Shown: positions 16,558-25,438 of the stretch, one piece after another
Position numbering within the stretch: position 1 is the first letter of the stretch
Layout: each line of letters begins with the position of its first letter
Origin: Alkalihalobacterium alkalinitrilicum
Lineage (GTDB): Bacteria > Bacillota > Bacilli > Bacillales > Bacillaceae_F
Length of the DNA stretch: 64,000 nucleotides
Direction: 5' to 3'
NCBI RefSeq assembly: GCF_002019605.1
Contig: NZ_KV917368.1
Span: 279,809 to 343,808 of the forward strand
The notes under the pieces: model-generated
Databases searched by the model: none
What the model saw: the letters and a program-made list of their open reading frames with translations, nothing else
Told to the model about the DNA's origin: nothing
Made by a program: the position numbers and the translations under genes

Positions 16558-16827
16558 TTATTGTTCATTCATAAAAATGTCTTTTGATTTTCGCTTCATT
16601 TTTCGGAACACTTTTTTCATAAACATTTTGACGTCCTTATGCGTTTTTACACGTTCATACGTCGCTTCAAAAATATCTGCTCTAATAGGATATTGATCGC
16701 CATTTGCTTCAGTAATTAAATAATCTCCAGGAAGTCCTTTTACAGCACCTTCAGATGTTTCGATTGTAATGGTTCGTGTGATTTTTACCGCTTCTACGGT
16801 AACAGGTATTTTTCTATACTTTGGCAT
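16558..16827 (-). CDS. Phage-like small protein with PGDYLI motif
   Basis: This 89-residue protein begins MPKYRKIPVTVEAVKI behind GGAAGGAGTG; a longer in-frame ATG at 16878 lacks a site. The centre, LPGDYLITEANGDQYPIRADIFEATYE, matches a small domain I associate with phage and prophage-like proteins of Firmicutes, in which a target value is read as PGDY(L/I)I...G..YP....IFE..YE. The C-terminus is very basic (MFMKKVFRKMKRKSKD). No other phage gene is nearby, so it may be a domesticated or orphan copy. The function is unknown. Confidence 0.7.
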   Translation of the reverse strand: MPKYRKIPVTVEAVKITRTITIETSEGAVKGLPGDYLITEANGDQYPIRADIFEATYERVKTHKDVKMFMKKVFRKMKRKSKDIFMNEQ

Positions 16828-17141
16828 GAAATCACTCCTTCCAAAAGTGTAATTTATGAAACTTATTTCCGATAACAAGCTTGTAATGAAAGCCCTACTT
16901 TTCTATTTGTTTTCTAAAGATGACAGAGTATTGCTCAGAAAAATAAGGGTTGATACCTACTTCTTAAATCCATCGTATGCAGCGTGTCAGCTAAAAGTGA
17001 CAAGGTAGGACTAATAAACCAAATGCTTGTAATATAGGTTTTGAAAAAATTTGTAATTATTGTGAAATTATTAATGTTTTGAGATATTGTTACTGCTCTT
17101 CTGTTAGTATGGCAATATAGTGTTCTACGAGGAGTGATAAT
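16828..17141. other. Intergenic stretch without recognisable feature
   Basis: Divergent region between the PGDY protein and the metallopeptidase. I see no ORF or clear operator; promoter elements for both genes must lie here but none is convincing. Confidence 0.4.
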
Positions 17142-18728
17142 ATGTGTGCAGTGAACATTGAAACTTTTTTAAATCAACAAAATGAAACGATCAAGCCTCT
17201 CTATCAATCTGTCCTGTTTAACCATTGGATGGCTGCTACGACAGGTCAAAGAGAATGGAATGAAAAACATGAAACTGCATTAAACGATTACTTTAGTCAT
17301 TTTGCTAATCCAGAGCTAATCCAAAAGGTCCTTACTTTAAGAAAAGAGAATAATCATCCTAACATTCAACACCGTCAGCTAGAAGATCTTTATCGAAAGA
17401 TGGTTAAAAATCAGTTAAGCAAAGAAACCTTAGCCCAAACGTTAAAAAAAGAAAAAGAACTTTCACAAACTTTCAATTCTTTTCGCCCTGTCATCCAAGG
17501 GAAAGAAACAACAAACAATGAGATTCATGATATTCTCAAAACTTGTCAGGATTCTCAAACTAGAAAAGAAGCTTGGTTAGCCAGTAAGCGGATTGGGAAA
17601 AAGTTAGAAAAACAAATTCTAGAACTAATACATAAGCGAAATGATGATGCACGTGCATTGGGGTATGATAATTTCTATCAAATGAGTTTTGAAACTCAAG
17701 AATTAGAGATCGATCATGTGTTTAGTATTTTTGAAAATTTGAAGAAAGAATCGGATGAACCATTCCAAAGAATAAAGGCGGAAATTGATGAAGAAATGGT
17801 AGGTAAGTGGGGAATTCCAAAACATGAACTTCGCCCTTGGCATTATACCGATCCATTTTTTCAAGAAGCACCACCCGTTGCTGGAATTGATCTTGACCAA
17901 TGTTTTGAGCGAAGAGATTTAGTAGTAGTTGCTAATGAAACATTTCGGGCCATGGGGCTAGAGGTAGAAGATGTTCTAAAAAAAAGCGACTTGTATCCAC
18001 GGGAGAATAAAAACCCGTTTGGATTTTGTACAGATATTAACCGAGAAGGCGATGTTCGGATTCTCGTAAATCTTGATCCAAGTTTATTTTGGTGCACTGC
18101 ATTATTACATGAATTAGGGCATGCAACCTATTTTAAATACATTGACCGAAATCTCCCTTTTATGTTGAGGTTTCACTCCCATACGTTGACGACGGAAGCT
18201 ATTGCTTTATTGTTTGGACGTATGACGAAGATGTATAGTTGGAAAGAACGTTTTCTTGGGATTGAACGTAATCAATTAGATGAAATGCGACCTTCGATTA
18301 AAAAAATGCTACAACGTCAAATGCTCGTATCTGCACGTTGGATCATGACATTTACTTATTTTGAAAGACAACTGTATGAAAATCCTGATCAAGATTTAAA
18401 TGGGTTATGGTGGAAATTAGTCGAGGAGATACAGTATATTCATTCTCCTGAACATACAAATTATCCAGACTGGGCTTCTAAAATGCATTTCTCCTTAGCG
18501 CCTGTTTCTTATCAAAATTACTTATTAGGCGAATTAACAGCATCCCAGTTACAAAGCTATATTGAAACTCATGTATCGAAGGATTTATTCACAAATGAAG
18601 TCGGTTCATATTTGATCAAGGAGTTTATTGAACCAGGTGCCTCATTACATTGGAACGATAAGATAAAAAAAGCAACAGGCGAATCTCTTAATCCTAGTTA
18701 CTTTGTTAAACAGTTTTTATCCAATTAA
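17142..18728 (+). CDS. M2-type (ACE-like) zinc metallopeptidase
   Basis: This 528-residue, mostly helical enzyme has the zinc motif HELGH at 323-327 and the third ligand Glu352 in LTTEAIALLFGR, spaced as in gluzincins of the M2/M3 clan. PWHYTDPFFQE (232-242) and PDWASKMHFSLAPVSYQNYLLGEL near the C-terminus are typical of the bacterial M2 (angiotensin-converting enzyme-like) group; an M3 oligoendopeptidase is the alternative. There is no signal peptide, so it probably trims peptides in the cytosol. GAGGAGTGAT precedes ATG 17142. The gene is monocistronic. Confidence 0.85.
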   Translation: MCAVNIETFLNQQNETIKPLYQSVLFNHWMAATTGQREWNEKHETALNDYFSHFANPELIQKVLTLRKENNHPNIQHRQLEDLYRKMVKNQLSKETLAQTLKKEKELSQTFNSFRPVIQGKETTNNEIHDILKTCQDSQTRKEAWLASKRIGKKLEKQILELIHKRNDDARALGYDNFYQMSFETQELEIDHVFSIFENLKKESDEPFQRIKAEIDEEMVGKWGIPKHELRPWHYTDPFFQEAPPVAGIDLDQCFERRDLVVVANETFRAMGLEVEDVLKKSDLYPRENKNPFGFCTDINREGDVRILVNLDPSLFWCTALLHELGHATYFKYIDRNLPFMLRFHSHTLTTEAIALLFGRMTKMYSWKERFLGIERNQLDEMRPSIKKMLQRQMLVSARWIMTFTYFERQLYENPDQDLNGLWWKLVEEIQYIHSPEHTNYPDWASKMHFSLAPVSYQNYLLGELTASQLQSYIETHVSKDLFTNEVGSYLIKEFIEPGASLHWNDKIKKATGESLNPSYFVKQFLSN

Positions 18729-18898
18729 GCTGGCGTTAAGACTTCCACTTCAAGATTTGAAAAAGAACAGAATCTACTTTGGTTTCCATTTATTCCGAAG
18801 TTTAAACGAAACAATATAGTTGACTTCCAGTAAGTCTACACTCTTTATTTTTGAAGATTACTGATGAAATAGGTAGTAATTCTTCATTATAGAAGTGT

Positions 18899-18930
18899 TT
18901 GACTTTTACTGAGAAGTCAGCTTTTTTTAT
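18899..18930 (+). terminator. Probable Rho-independent terminator
   Basis: TTGACTT and AAGTCAG flank TTACTGAG and are followed by a CTTTTTTT run. It lies between the metallopeptidase gene and the GntR-ABC operon. Confidence 0.55.
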
Positions 18931-18966
18931 TTTAATATGACTAAGTTTCGATTAAGAAAAAAACGG

Positions 18967-19022
18967 TTGCAATCTCCTAAAAGTCATATATAATAAAACT
19001 GTAATACGGTAAATAGTACAGT
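18967..19022 (+). promoter_or_regulatory. Promoter and YtrA-type operator of GntR-ABC operon
   Basis: TTGCAA (18967-18972) and TATAAT (18989-18994) are 16 bp apart. Immediately downstream is the inverted repeat ACTGTA-N13-TACAGT (18998-19022), the same architecture as the operator described for B. subtilis YtrA (AGTGTA-N13-TACACT, from memory). Binding there would block transcription at initiation. Confidence 0.7.
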
Positions 19023-19078
19023 TAGTGAACATAATACGAAATGAGCTCGAAAGAAAAATTTCTAGAAAGGAGGAAGTC

Positions 19079-19468
19079 ATGTTTCAATTAGACATCCGTA
19101 GTCGAAAGCCAATCTATGAACAGTTAGTTGAGAAGCTAAAAGAGTTGATTATCCATGAGGTTTTTCTACCAGACCAACAACTTCCGTCCGTTAGAGCTTT
19201 AGCGCAAGAGTTGACTATAAACCCAAACACAATCCAAAAAGCATACCGCGAGTTAGAACATCAAGGATACATATACTCGGTTCCAGGCAAGGGGAAATTT
19301 GTGGCCCCTCAATCAGAAACGATAAATGATGAAAAGGTGAAAAAAATGAAACAAGAATTAATTAAGCTTTTATCTGAAGCTATGTATCACGGTATGAAAA
19401 AAGAAGACATCTTATCGCTCATTGCGATCGCTGAACAATCCGTGAAAGGGGGAGAAGAACGTGATTAA
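19079..19468 (+). CDS. GntR family (YtrA subfamily) repressor
   Basis: This 129-residue protein has an N-terminal GntR winged helix (IYEQLVEKLKELIIHEVF, LPSVRALAQELTINPNTIQKAYRELEHQG, PGKGKFV) and only a short helical C-terminal extension, the hallmark of the YtrA subfamily. GAAAGGAGG precedes ATG 19079; the in-frame start at 19025 has no site. The stop overlaps the following ATPase start by eight bases. With the promoter-proximal inverted repeat it should autorepress the operon. In B. subtilis such systems respond to cell-wall-active antibiotics; whether this one does is inference. Confidence 0.9.
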   Translation: MFQLDIRSRKPIYEQLVEKLKELIIHEVFLPDQQLPSVRALAQELTINPNTIQKAYRELEHQGYIYSVPGKGKFVAPQSETINDEKVKKMKQELIKLLSEAMYHGMKKEDILSLIAIAEQSVKGGEERD

Positions 19469-20360
19469 AGTAAATAACCTTCGTAAAGAATTTGAAGGAA
19501 TTGAAGCGGTAAAAAATTTAACTGTTCAAATTCCAAAAGGCTCTATTTATGGGCTGCTCGGTTCTAATGGTGCAGGTAAAACGACACTATTAAAAATGAT
19601 TGCGGGCATTTATAAACAAGATTCGGGCGAAGTCTTAATTGGTGACGAATCTGTTTTTGAAAATGTACAACGTAAGCAATCGATTATTTTTTTAGCTGAT
19701 GCCTTATTTTTCTTTCCTAATACGACGATCAAACAAGCTGCAGATTTTTATAAAAGTATCTATGAAAATTGGAATGAGGAACGGTTTCAAAGATTACAAG
19801 ACGTTTTTCCAATTGATATCAATAAGAAAATTCATCGTCTGTCTAAAGGGATGCAAAGACAAGTAGCCTTTTGGTTAGTTTTATCAACTATGCCAGAAGT
19901 GTTGATATTGGATGAACCACTCGATGGACTAGATGCTGTCATGCGTAAAAATGTAAAAAACTTACTGATCCAAGATGTAGCGGAGCGGGAAATGACGATT
20001 ATGATTTCCTCTCATAACTTAAGGGAAGTGGAAGACCTTTGTGATCAAATTGGAATATTGCATCAAGGACAACTTATCATCGAAAAAGACTTAGATGATT
20101 TAAAATCGGACATTCATAAAATCCAAGTCGCCTTCAAACATGATGTTCCACCTATCTTTTTACATGGTTTAGATGTGCTGTATAAAGAAGAGCGGGGGAG
20201 TGTAAGGTTATACATTGTAAGAGGTAACGAAGAGAAAGTGACTTCACATATTCAATCATTTCATCCTGCTATATTTGACGTATTACCATTAACGCTTGAA
20301 GAAATATTTATTTACGAAATGAGGGATGTCGGCTATGCTATCGAAAACATTATCGTTTAA
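19461..20360 (+). CDS. ABC transporter ATP-binding protein
   Basis: This 299-residue ATPase starts at GTG 19461. All key motifs are present: Walker A GSNGAGKTT (34-42), a degenerate signature LSKGMQRQ, Walker B EVLILDEP, D-loop LDGLDA and switch His in ISSHN. The degenerate signature (KGM for GGQ) is common in YtrB/YtrE-like export ATPases. It overlaps both neighbours, consistent with coupled translation of a GntR-ATPase-permease operon, and is the intact counterpart of the broken ATPase at the window start. The exported substrate is unknown. Confidence 0.92.
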   Translation: MIKVNNLRKEFEGIEAVKNLTVQIPKGSIYGLLGSNGAGKTTLLKMIAGIYKQDSGEVLIGDESVFENVQRKQSIIFLADALFFFPNTTIKQAADFYKSIYENWNEERFQRLQDVFPIDINKKIHRLSKGMQRQVAFWLVLSTMPEVLILDEPLDGLDAVMRKNVKNLLIQDVAEREMTIMISSHNLREVEDLCDQIGILHQGQLIIEKDLDDLKSDIHKIQVAFKHDVPPIFLHGLDVLYKEERGSVRLYIVRGNEEKVTSHIQSFHPAIFDVLPLTLEEIFIYEMRDVGYAIENIIV

Positions 20361-22335
20361 TCGAGGGATTTTCATCCAAGATTTAAGAAGTGTCGGCTGG
20401 GTCGGAATTGCTTATTTTTTGTGCTTACTGTTTGCTTTGCCGTTACAGCTTCTTATGGCATATACAAGAGATGGTAGCGACCATCACTATTTTGGAAACA
20501 CAACAACGAGTTTGTTTTCCATTTCTATAGAATTTCAAGTATTCTTAATGTTTTTATTACCCGTATTACTTTCGATTTTCATCTTTCGCTATATGCAAGT
20601 AAAGCTCTCTAGTGATTTTATACATAGCTTACCGTTGAATAGAGAAAGTCTTTTTAATCAACATGCGTTGCTTGGTATCGTCATATTATTTATCCCTATT
20701 TTCTTAACAGGGGTTATCTTACTCGTATTAGCAACGATGTTACCTCATGTAGAATACTTGTCCATTCAATCTGTTATGAGTTGGGTAGGCACTACATTGT
20801 TGTTCAATTTATTTGTTTTTTTTGCAGGTGTATTTGTAGCGATGTTAACAGGGATGTCTGTTTTACAAGGGGCACTTATATATATCATGTTTATATTCCC
20901 AACAGGAATATCTGTACTCACTGTTATGAATTTACAATTTTTTTGGTTTGGTTTTGCAGGTGAATATTATTTAACGAAAAACATAGAAAGAATACTTCCA
21001 TTTGTTAGAGTGACAGAATTATCTCATACGCCACTTACAATGAGTGAGATTGTAGTTTATTTCGTGTTTATTATCGTTTTTTATGTTGGAGCGTTATTGA
21101 TTTATAAAAATAGGGATGTAGAAAGTGCGACTCAGGCAATTGCTTTTCGATCACTTCGTCCCGTCTTTAAGTACGGAATCACTATATGTTCCATGCTAGT
21201 TGGTGGATTATATTTCGGTGGAACTCAAAATGGTCAGTTAGGTTGGATCTTATTTGGGTATATTGCAGTGTCTCTAATTGGATACTTCATTGCCGAAATG
21301 ATTTTAGAGAAGTCATGGCGTGTATTTGATAAGTGGAAAGGCTATGTTGCGTATACAATGGCAATTATCTTTGTTGGGTTTGTCATGCAATTCGATGTTT
21401 TGGGTTATGAGAAAAAAGTACCAGATTTCGAAGAAGTTAAAAAAGTATATATGGCTGATGGTCTTTATTATTTAATGGAAGAAAATCGAGTGGTTGAGAG
21501 GGAGACTGAAAAAGAAATAAGACCAAGCTATTCCTATCAACAAGAAGAAAATATTAAAAATATTCGTCTTTTCCATGAACAAATTGTTCGAGATCAGAAT
21601 GCTATAGAAAATTATAGTGGGGATACAGGGTTTGTCGTTTTGGGTTACGATTTAGAAAGTGGAGAGACGTTAGTTCGCCAATATCGTATTCCAGTTGAAG
21701 TGTATGATGATTTTTACAGACCAATTATTGAGTCGGAAGAACATAAATACAATCAAAATCCTGTTATGTTGGTGGATGATTTATCTGAGTTAGATCGAGT
21801 CACCATACATGCTAATCTAGGAAAAAGAGTTGTTTTAACCGATCCAAAGGATATGTTGGAATTCCATCAAGTTTTAACGTCAGACATTGAAAAGGAAACG
21901 TATGCAGATATGACAGATATTCGTGAACCTTGGGCTCAAGTTGAATATTTGTGGGCGAATGATAAGCGTATAAGTACGCAATGGAAAAAGTCTTATGTTG
22001 AGGTAGAGCGTTGGTTAGAACAAAAAGGGTTAAAGGATCAAGCAAGGGTAACATCAGAGGATATTTCACATGCCATTGTATTTAAAAACGAATCAAACAG
22101 TGATATCTACGAATATATTCATAGATATGAATTAGATCGGAATTTTGAATTGAAACAAGATGGGATGAGAATTCAAGATCCAATGCAACTTGAGGAAGTG
22201 TTGCAAACTTCAGGGTGGGATAATCGCGGAAAATATATTATTGCTTATTTCTATCATCAACATTCTTACCCTGATTTCTATACTTTTCCTGAGGGAGAGG
22301 AACCTGAATTTATTAAAGAGTATTTTAAGAACTAA
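20335..22335 (+). CDS. ABC permease with large extracellular C-terminal domain
   Basis: This protein has 666 residues. The first ~350 hold eight to ten membrane segments of an ABC-2-like permease. The remaining ~300 form a soluble, acidic domain (YEKKVPDFEEVKKVYMADGLYYLME onward) that I believe corresponds to DUF6449, found fused to permeases of GntR-linked ABC operons. This domain should lie outside the membrane and might sense or bind the substrate. The gene overlaps the ATPase gene by 26 bases, with GAGGG before ATG 20335; ATG 20326 is the alternative. A strong hairpin follows the stop. Confidence 0.8.
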   Translation: MLSKTLSFNRGIFIQDLRSVGWVGIAYFLCLLFALPLQLLMAYTRDGSDHHYFGNTTTSLFSISIEFQVFLMFLLPVLLSIFIFRYMQVKLSSDFIHSLPLNRESLFNQHALLGIVILFIPIFLTGVILLVLATMLPHVEYLSIQSVMSWVGTTLLFNLFVFFAGVFVAMLTGMSVLQGALIYIMFIFPTGISVLTVMNLQFFWFGFAGEYYLTKNIERILPFVRVTELSHTPLTMSEIVVYFVFIIVFYVGALLIYKNRDVESATQAIAFRSLRPVFKYGITICSMLVGGLYFGGTQNGQLGWILFGYIAVSLIGYFIAEMILEKSWRVFDKWKGYVAYTMAIIFVGFVMQFDVLGYEKKVPDFEEVKKVYMADGLYYLMEENRVVERETEKEIRPSYSYQQEENIKNIRLFHEQIVRDQNAIENYSGDTGFVVLGYDLESGETLVRQYRIPVEVYDDFYRPIIESEEHKYNQNPVMLVDDLSELDRVTIHANLGKRVVLTDPKDMLEFHQVLTSDIEKETYADMTDIREPWAQVEYLWANDKRISTQWKKSYVEVERWLEQKGLKDQARVTSEDISHAIVFKNESNSDIYEYIHRYELDRNFELKQDGMRIQDPMQLEEVLQTSGWDNRGKYIIAYFYHQHSYPDFYTFPEGEEPEFIKEYFKN

Positions 22336-22340
22336 ATTGT

Positions 22341-22391
22341 AATAATAAGGAAGAGGCTGACACGAAATAGTGCAGTCTCTTCCTTATTATT
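22341..22391 (+). terminator. Rho-independent terminator (GAGGCTGA type)
   Basis: AATAATAAGGAAGAG pairs with CTCTTCCTTATTATT around an inner CTG...CAG and a ten-base loop. It is one of several terminators in the window built on a GAGGCTGA core. Confidence 0.8.
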
Positions 22392-22487
22392 GTACAAAAC
22401 ATAAATAAGTTTTGACAGAAACGGTTATTTTTGTTTTTATTAATATACGTATTAGAAAATTTAGTTGACGTAGAGTGGTGACAATGA

Positions 22488-23180
22488 ATGCGATTTACGA
22501 AAAGCATCCCGAATCTTGTTACATTGGGGAATTTGTATTGTGGTTTCTTATCAATCGGGTATGCCGCGAGTGGAGAGTACAAAAACGCAGCAATTTTAAT
22601 TCTTATTGGAATGATGTTAGACAGTATGGATGGAAGACTCGCAAGAATGTTAAAAGCGGATAGTGCTCTAGGAAAAGAATTAGATTCATTAGCAGACATC
22701 GTAACGTTTGGGGTAGCGCCTTCATTTTTAGTGTACTATACATATTTTTATCAATTTGAATTGTTAGGTATTATAATTGCGGGTCTGTTTCCGTTGTTTG
22801 GCGCGTATCGATTAGCGCGGTTCAACGTAAGCACAAAATCTTCAATGAACTATTTTGTTGGTGTACCGATAACAGCTGCTGGTGGAATTTTAGCGATTTT
22901 AACTTTATTTGGAGAGCTTATTCCAAATATTATCACCACGGTTGTATTCACTGCACTTTGCTTTTTAATGGTAAGTAAATTAAAAATCCCAAGTTTAAAA
23001 GAAGTACCACTTCCTAAATACGGGACAATCGTAACCATCTTTTTAGGCTGTGCTATATTTGTTATATATCAAGGGTTTTATGGACAGTTTCCTTACTTAA
23101 TCTATATCGCAACCCCATTGTATATTGCATATTTAGCCTATCGGTTTGTTCGCGGGAAAAATAAAAAAGAGCTTGATTAG
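22488..23180 (+). CDS. pssA: CDP-diacylglycerol--serine O-phosphatidyltransferase
   Basis: This 230-residue CDP-alcohol phosphatidyltransferase matches the family pattern D-G-x2-A-R-x8-G-x3-D-x3-D exactly (Asp48, Gly49, Ala52, Arg53, Gly62, Asp66, Asp70). The N-terminus MRFTKSIPNLVTLGNLYCGFLSI is typical of the Gram-positive membrane-bound PssA, which makes phosphatidylserine, the precursor of phosphatidylethanolamine. About six helices follow. No psd gene is adjacent, unlike in B. subtilis, where psd follows. A weak GTGGTGA precedes ATG 22488. Confidence 0.88.
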   Translation: MRFTKSIPNLVTLGNLYCGFLSIGYAASGEYKNAAILILIGMMLDSMDGRLARMLKADSALGKELDSLADIVTFGVAPSFLVYYTYFYQFELLGIIIAGLFPLFGAYRLARFNVSTKSSMNYFVGVPITAAGGILAILTLFGELIPNIITTVVFTALCFLMVSKLKIPSLKEVPLPKYGTIVTIFLGCAIFVIYQGFYGQFPYLIYIATPLYIAYLAYRFVRGKNKKELD

Positions 23181-23301
23181 AAATTTTGTAGTCTTTAGCT
23201 AACAGCTCAAGTCGAACTTTTAGCCTTTATGATTTTGACTTTGTTACTTAACAGGTAGAACTTTGTTTATTTATGTCGAGAAATCGATAAATAAAGTGAA
23301 G

Positions 23302-23391
23302 ATGAAAAAAAATAACGGAAAAATGAAAATAAGACTTCCGAAATTGAAAATAAAAAGTCCAAAGTTGAAAAAAACTCAAAAATCCCATTAG
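23302..23391 (+). CDS. Possible 29-residue basic peptide
   Basis: A short ORF with two similar tracts, RLPKLKIK and KSPKLKK, in a strongly basic peptide with no acidic residue. The ribosome binding site (AAGTGAAG) is weak and adjacent bases are very A-rich, so this may be chance. It sits between pssA and the terminator of the convergent regulator gene. Confidence 0.2.
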   Translation: MKKNNGKMKIRLPKLKIKSPKLKKTQKSH

Positions 23392-23393
23392 AA

Positions 23394-23424
23394 AAGAACC
23401 GCAGAGGTAATGATCTGCGGTTCC
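23394..23424 (-). terminator. Rho-independent terminator of the GbsR-type gene
   Basis: GAACCGCAGA and TCTGCGGTTC form a perfect 10-bp stem around GGTAATGA; TTTTC follows on the minus strand. Confidence 0.8.
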
Positions 23425-23429
23425 TTCGG

Positions 23430-23978
23430 TTACTTATCCTCTTTTTGTTCCGTTCTAGGGACATGTTCAAAGATTTCTTGGGAATCAAAGAACTCTACTA
23501 AACGAGTAAGCCAGTTATAAAAACCTAGTACTTCATTCGTTTCTGTTAAATATTCCTTCGCTTTTTCAACCGTTTCTTTATCAGAATTTTCGTCTTCTAT
23601 TATTTGTTTTAGCTCGGCAATTATTTTCTTTTGGAACGTCTGATTCATACTAATACCTTTACGCCAGTTTGAACTGAAAAGACTAATAAAGGTTTGGTAA
23701 TAGTCTTGTTCAACGGTGTAGATATCTTTACGAACACCTTTCTCAAAGACTTTTTCAGCTAAGTTAAGTTCGGTTAATTCTCGAATGGCTTGACTCATCC
23801 GCGTTTTACTCATGCCGATTTCTTCGGTCATTTCATCTAATGTCATCGGCTTCCGATTATAGTAAATTGTTCCCAATAACCGCCCAACAGTAGATGGGAC
23901 TCCATATAATTTCATGTTAGTTGTGATTTGTTCAATAATTCGGTAGTGTATGTTTTCTAATCTTTCTTTATTATCCAA
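23430..23978 (-). CDS. GbsR/OpcR-type (MarR-like) choline-responsive repressor
   Basis: This 182-residue winged-helix protein matches the GbsR family. The start is MDNKERLENIHYRIIEQIT, followed by the DNA-binding part GVPSTVGRLLGTIYYNRKPMTLDEMTEEIGMSKTRMSQAIREL, a wing with KGVRKDIY, and a helical C-terminal half. TTG 23978 has GGGGGAG eight bases upstream. In B. subtilis GbsR and OpcR repress choline uptake genes and sense choline. Here it is divergent from an OpuC-like transporter operon with a 34-bp palindrome between them, so it should control that operon. Confidence 0.87.
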   Translation of the reverse strand: MDNKERLENIHYRIIEQITTNMKLYGVPSTVGRLLGTIYYNRKPMTLDEMTEEIGMSKTRMSQAIRELTELNLAEKVFEKGVRKDIYTVEQDYYQTFISLFSSNWRKGISMNQTFQKKIIAELKQIIEDENSDKETVEKAKEYLTETNEVLGFYNWLTRLVEFFDSQEIFEHVPRTEQKEDK

Positions 23979-24105
23979 TCTTATCACTCCCCCAATCGCT
24001 CTACTTTTCAATTATCCCAACTTTATCATGTAACAAAAAATACGGAAAGAGAGGATTGTCTATTAAATATAGAGGAATATAGAGCATTTTTATGCATAAA
24101 CAATA

Positions 24106-24195
24106 TAAACTTTGTAAACTTTAAAGTTTACGAAGTTTATTAGGTGTATTAAGTTTATACGAACTTTGTCAAAAATATACTTTGTTCTATATAAT
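24106..24195 (+). promoter_or_regulatory. Palindromic operator and promoter of the opuC-like operon
   Basis: A 34-bp palindrome with one mismatch spans 24106-24139 (arms TAAACTTTGTAAACTTT and AAAGTTTACGAAGTTTA). AAGTTTATACGAACTTTG repeats the theme just downstream. TTGTCA (24166-24171) and TATAAT (24190-24195), 18 bp apart, form a promoter for the transporter. It is probably the binding region of the adjacent GbsR-type repressor. Confidence 0.65.
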
Positions 24196-24283
24196 TAATC
24201 TTGTGATTGAGACGCAAACGATTAAATTTGTAGCGGTTAAAGAGATTTAGAACGCTCAAATAAAGGAGTGGAACAAAGAAAAT

Positions 24284-25438
24284 ATGATTCAATTAGAAAA
24301 TGTAGAAAAAATTTATGATGACGGGTTTCAAGCATTAAAGAACATTAACCTTCATTTTAGAGAAGGTGAAATTAATGTTTTGATCGGTCCTAGTGGTTGT
24401 GGGAAAACGACAACTATGAAACTATTGAACCGTTTAAATGAAGTCACTTCAGGGACTGTCTATGTAAATGGTGAGGATATTTCTAAAATTGATCCTGTAG
24501 AACTAAGAAGAAAAACAGGTTATGTTATTCAACATATTGGATTGTTTCCACATATGACAATCGCAGAGAACGTTGCAGCTGTTCCTAAACTACTTAAATG
24601 GAATAAAGAACGAATCGATCAACGTGTAGATGAACTATTAAACTTAGTAAATCTAGCTCCAGAAACGTATAGAGATCGTTACCCTTCTGAATTAAGTGGC
24701 GGACAGCAACAGCGGATTGGTGTTATTCGTGCATTAGCTGCTGAGCCACCAGTCGTGTTGATGGACGAGCCGTTTAGTGCGTTAGATCCGATTAGTCGTG
24801 AACAGCTTCAAGATGAATTAATTCGTCTACAAAAAGAAATTAAAAAAACATTTATCTTTGTAACACACGATATTGATGAAGCATTAAAGATTGCGGACCA
24901 AATCATTCTCATGAAAGACGGAGAGGTTGTACAATGTGGGTCTCCAGAAGAGATATTACGTCATCCTGCGAATGATTTTGTCGTAGAATTTATTGGGAAA
25001 AAAAGATTAGAACAACAAAACGGGAATGTGCCGACTGTTGACGAAGTCATGGTAGAAAACCCAGTAACGAGTTACCCAACAAGAGGTTTGGCTCAAGGCT
25101 TGAGATTAATGGAGCAAAAACGAGTCGACTCGTTAATTGTTGTGGATGAACATGGTGAATTTTTAGGCCATGCACCAATCTTTAATGTTTTAGCGAAGTA
25201 TAGGGAAGAAGGCAAAACTTTAGCTGATGTAATGGTACCGATTAAACATATTGTTTCAAGCGGAACATCATTGAAAATCGCTTTAGATTTAATGAATGAA
25301 TATGACCTCAGATATGTTCCTGTTGTAAATGGCAAGACATTTTTAGGTGTGATTACAAGAGGAAGTGTCGTCCGCCTGCTAGCTGATGTCTATTCAGACA
25401 ATGGAAATGAGGGAATAGCGAATGACACTGCTATTTGA
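24284..25438 (+). CDS. opuCA: Glycine betaine/choline-type ABC transporter ATPase with CBS domains
   Basis: This 384-residue ATPase has Walker A GPSGCGKTT (35-43), signature LSGGQQQR, Walker B VVLMDEP and ITHD-equivalent VTHD, followed by two CBS domains (about 255-370, from DEVMVENPVTSYPT to GVITRGSVVRLL). CBS domains tune OpuCA-type transporters to ionic strength. The order ATPase-permease-binding protein-permease matches opuCABCD and opuBABCD of Bacillus. Its 3' end overlaps the permease by 17 bases. The gene symbol indicates the family; the substrate range is not proven and may differ given the hydrolases downstream. Confidence 0.88.
   Translation: MIQLENVEKIYDDGFQALKNINLHFREGEINVLIGPSGCGKTTTMKLLNRLNEVTSGTVYVNGEDISKIDPVELRRKTGYVIQHIGLFPHMTIAENVAAVPKLLKWNKERIDQRVDELLNLVNLAPETYRDRYPSELSGGQQQRIGVIRALAAEPPVVLMDEPFSALDPISREQLQDELIRLQKEIKKTFIFVTHDIDEALKIADQIILMKDGEVVQCGSPEEILRHPANDFVVEFIGKKRLEQQNGNVPTVDEVMVENPVTSYPTRGLAQGLRLMEQKRVDSLIVVDEHGEFLGHAPIFNVLAKYREEGKTLADVMVPIKHIVSSGTSLKIALDLMNEYDLRYVPVVNGKTFLGVITRGSVVRLLADVYSDNGNEGIANDTAI

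Noticed and set aside
18729-18790. Segment with CCACTTCAAGA that looks like part of the interspersed repeat
   Set aside because: Only about a dozen bases match and no stem, flanking TTTAT pair or 3' hairpin follows.
22475-22663. Alternative frame over the start of pssA
   Set aside because: The pssA frame has the full CDP-alcohol motif; the other frame has no family features.
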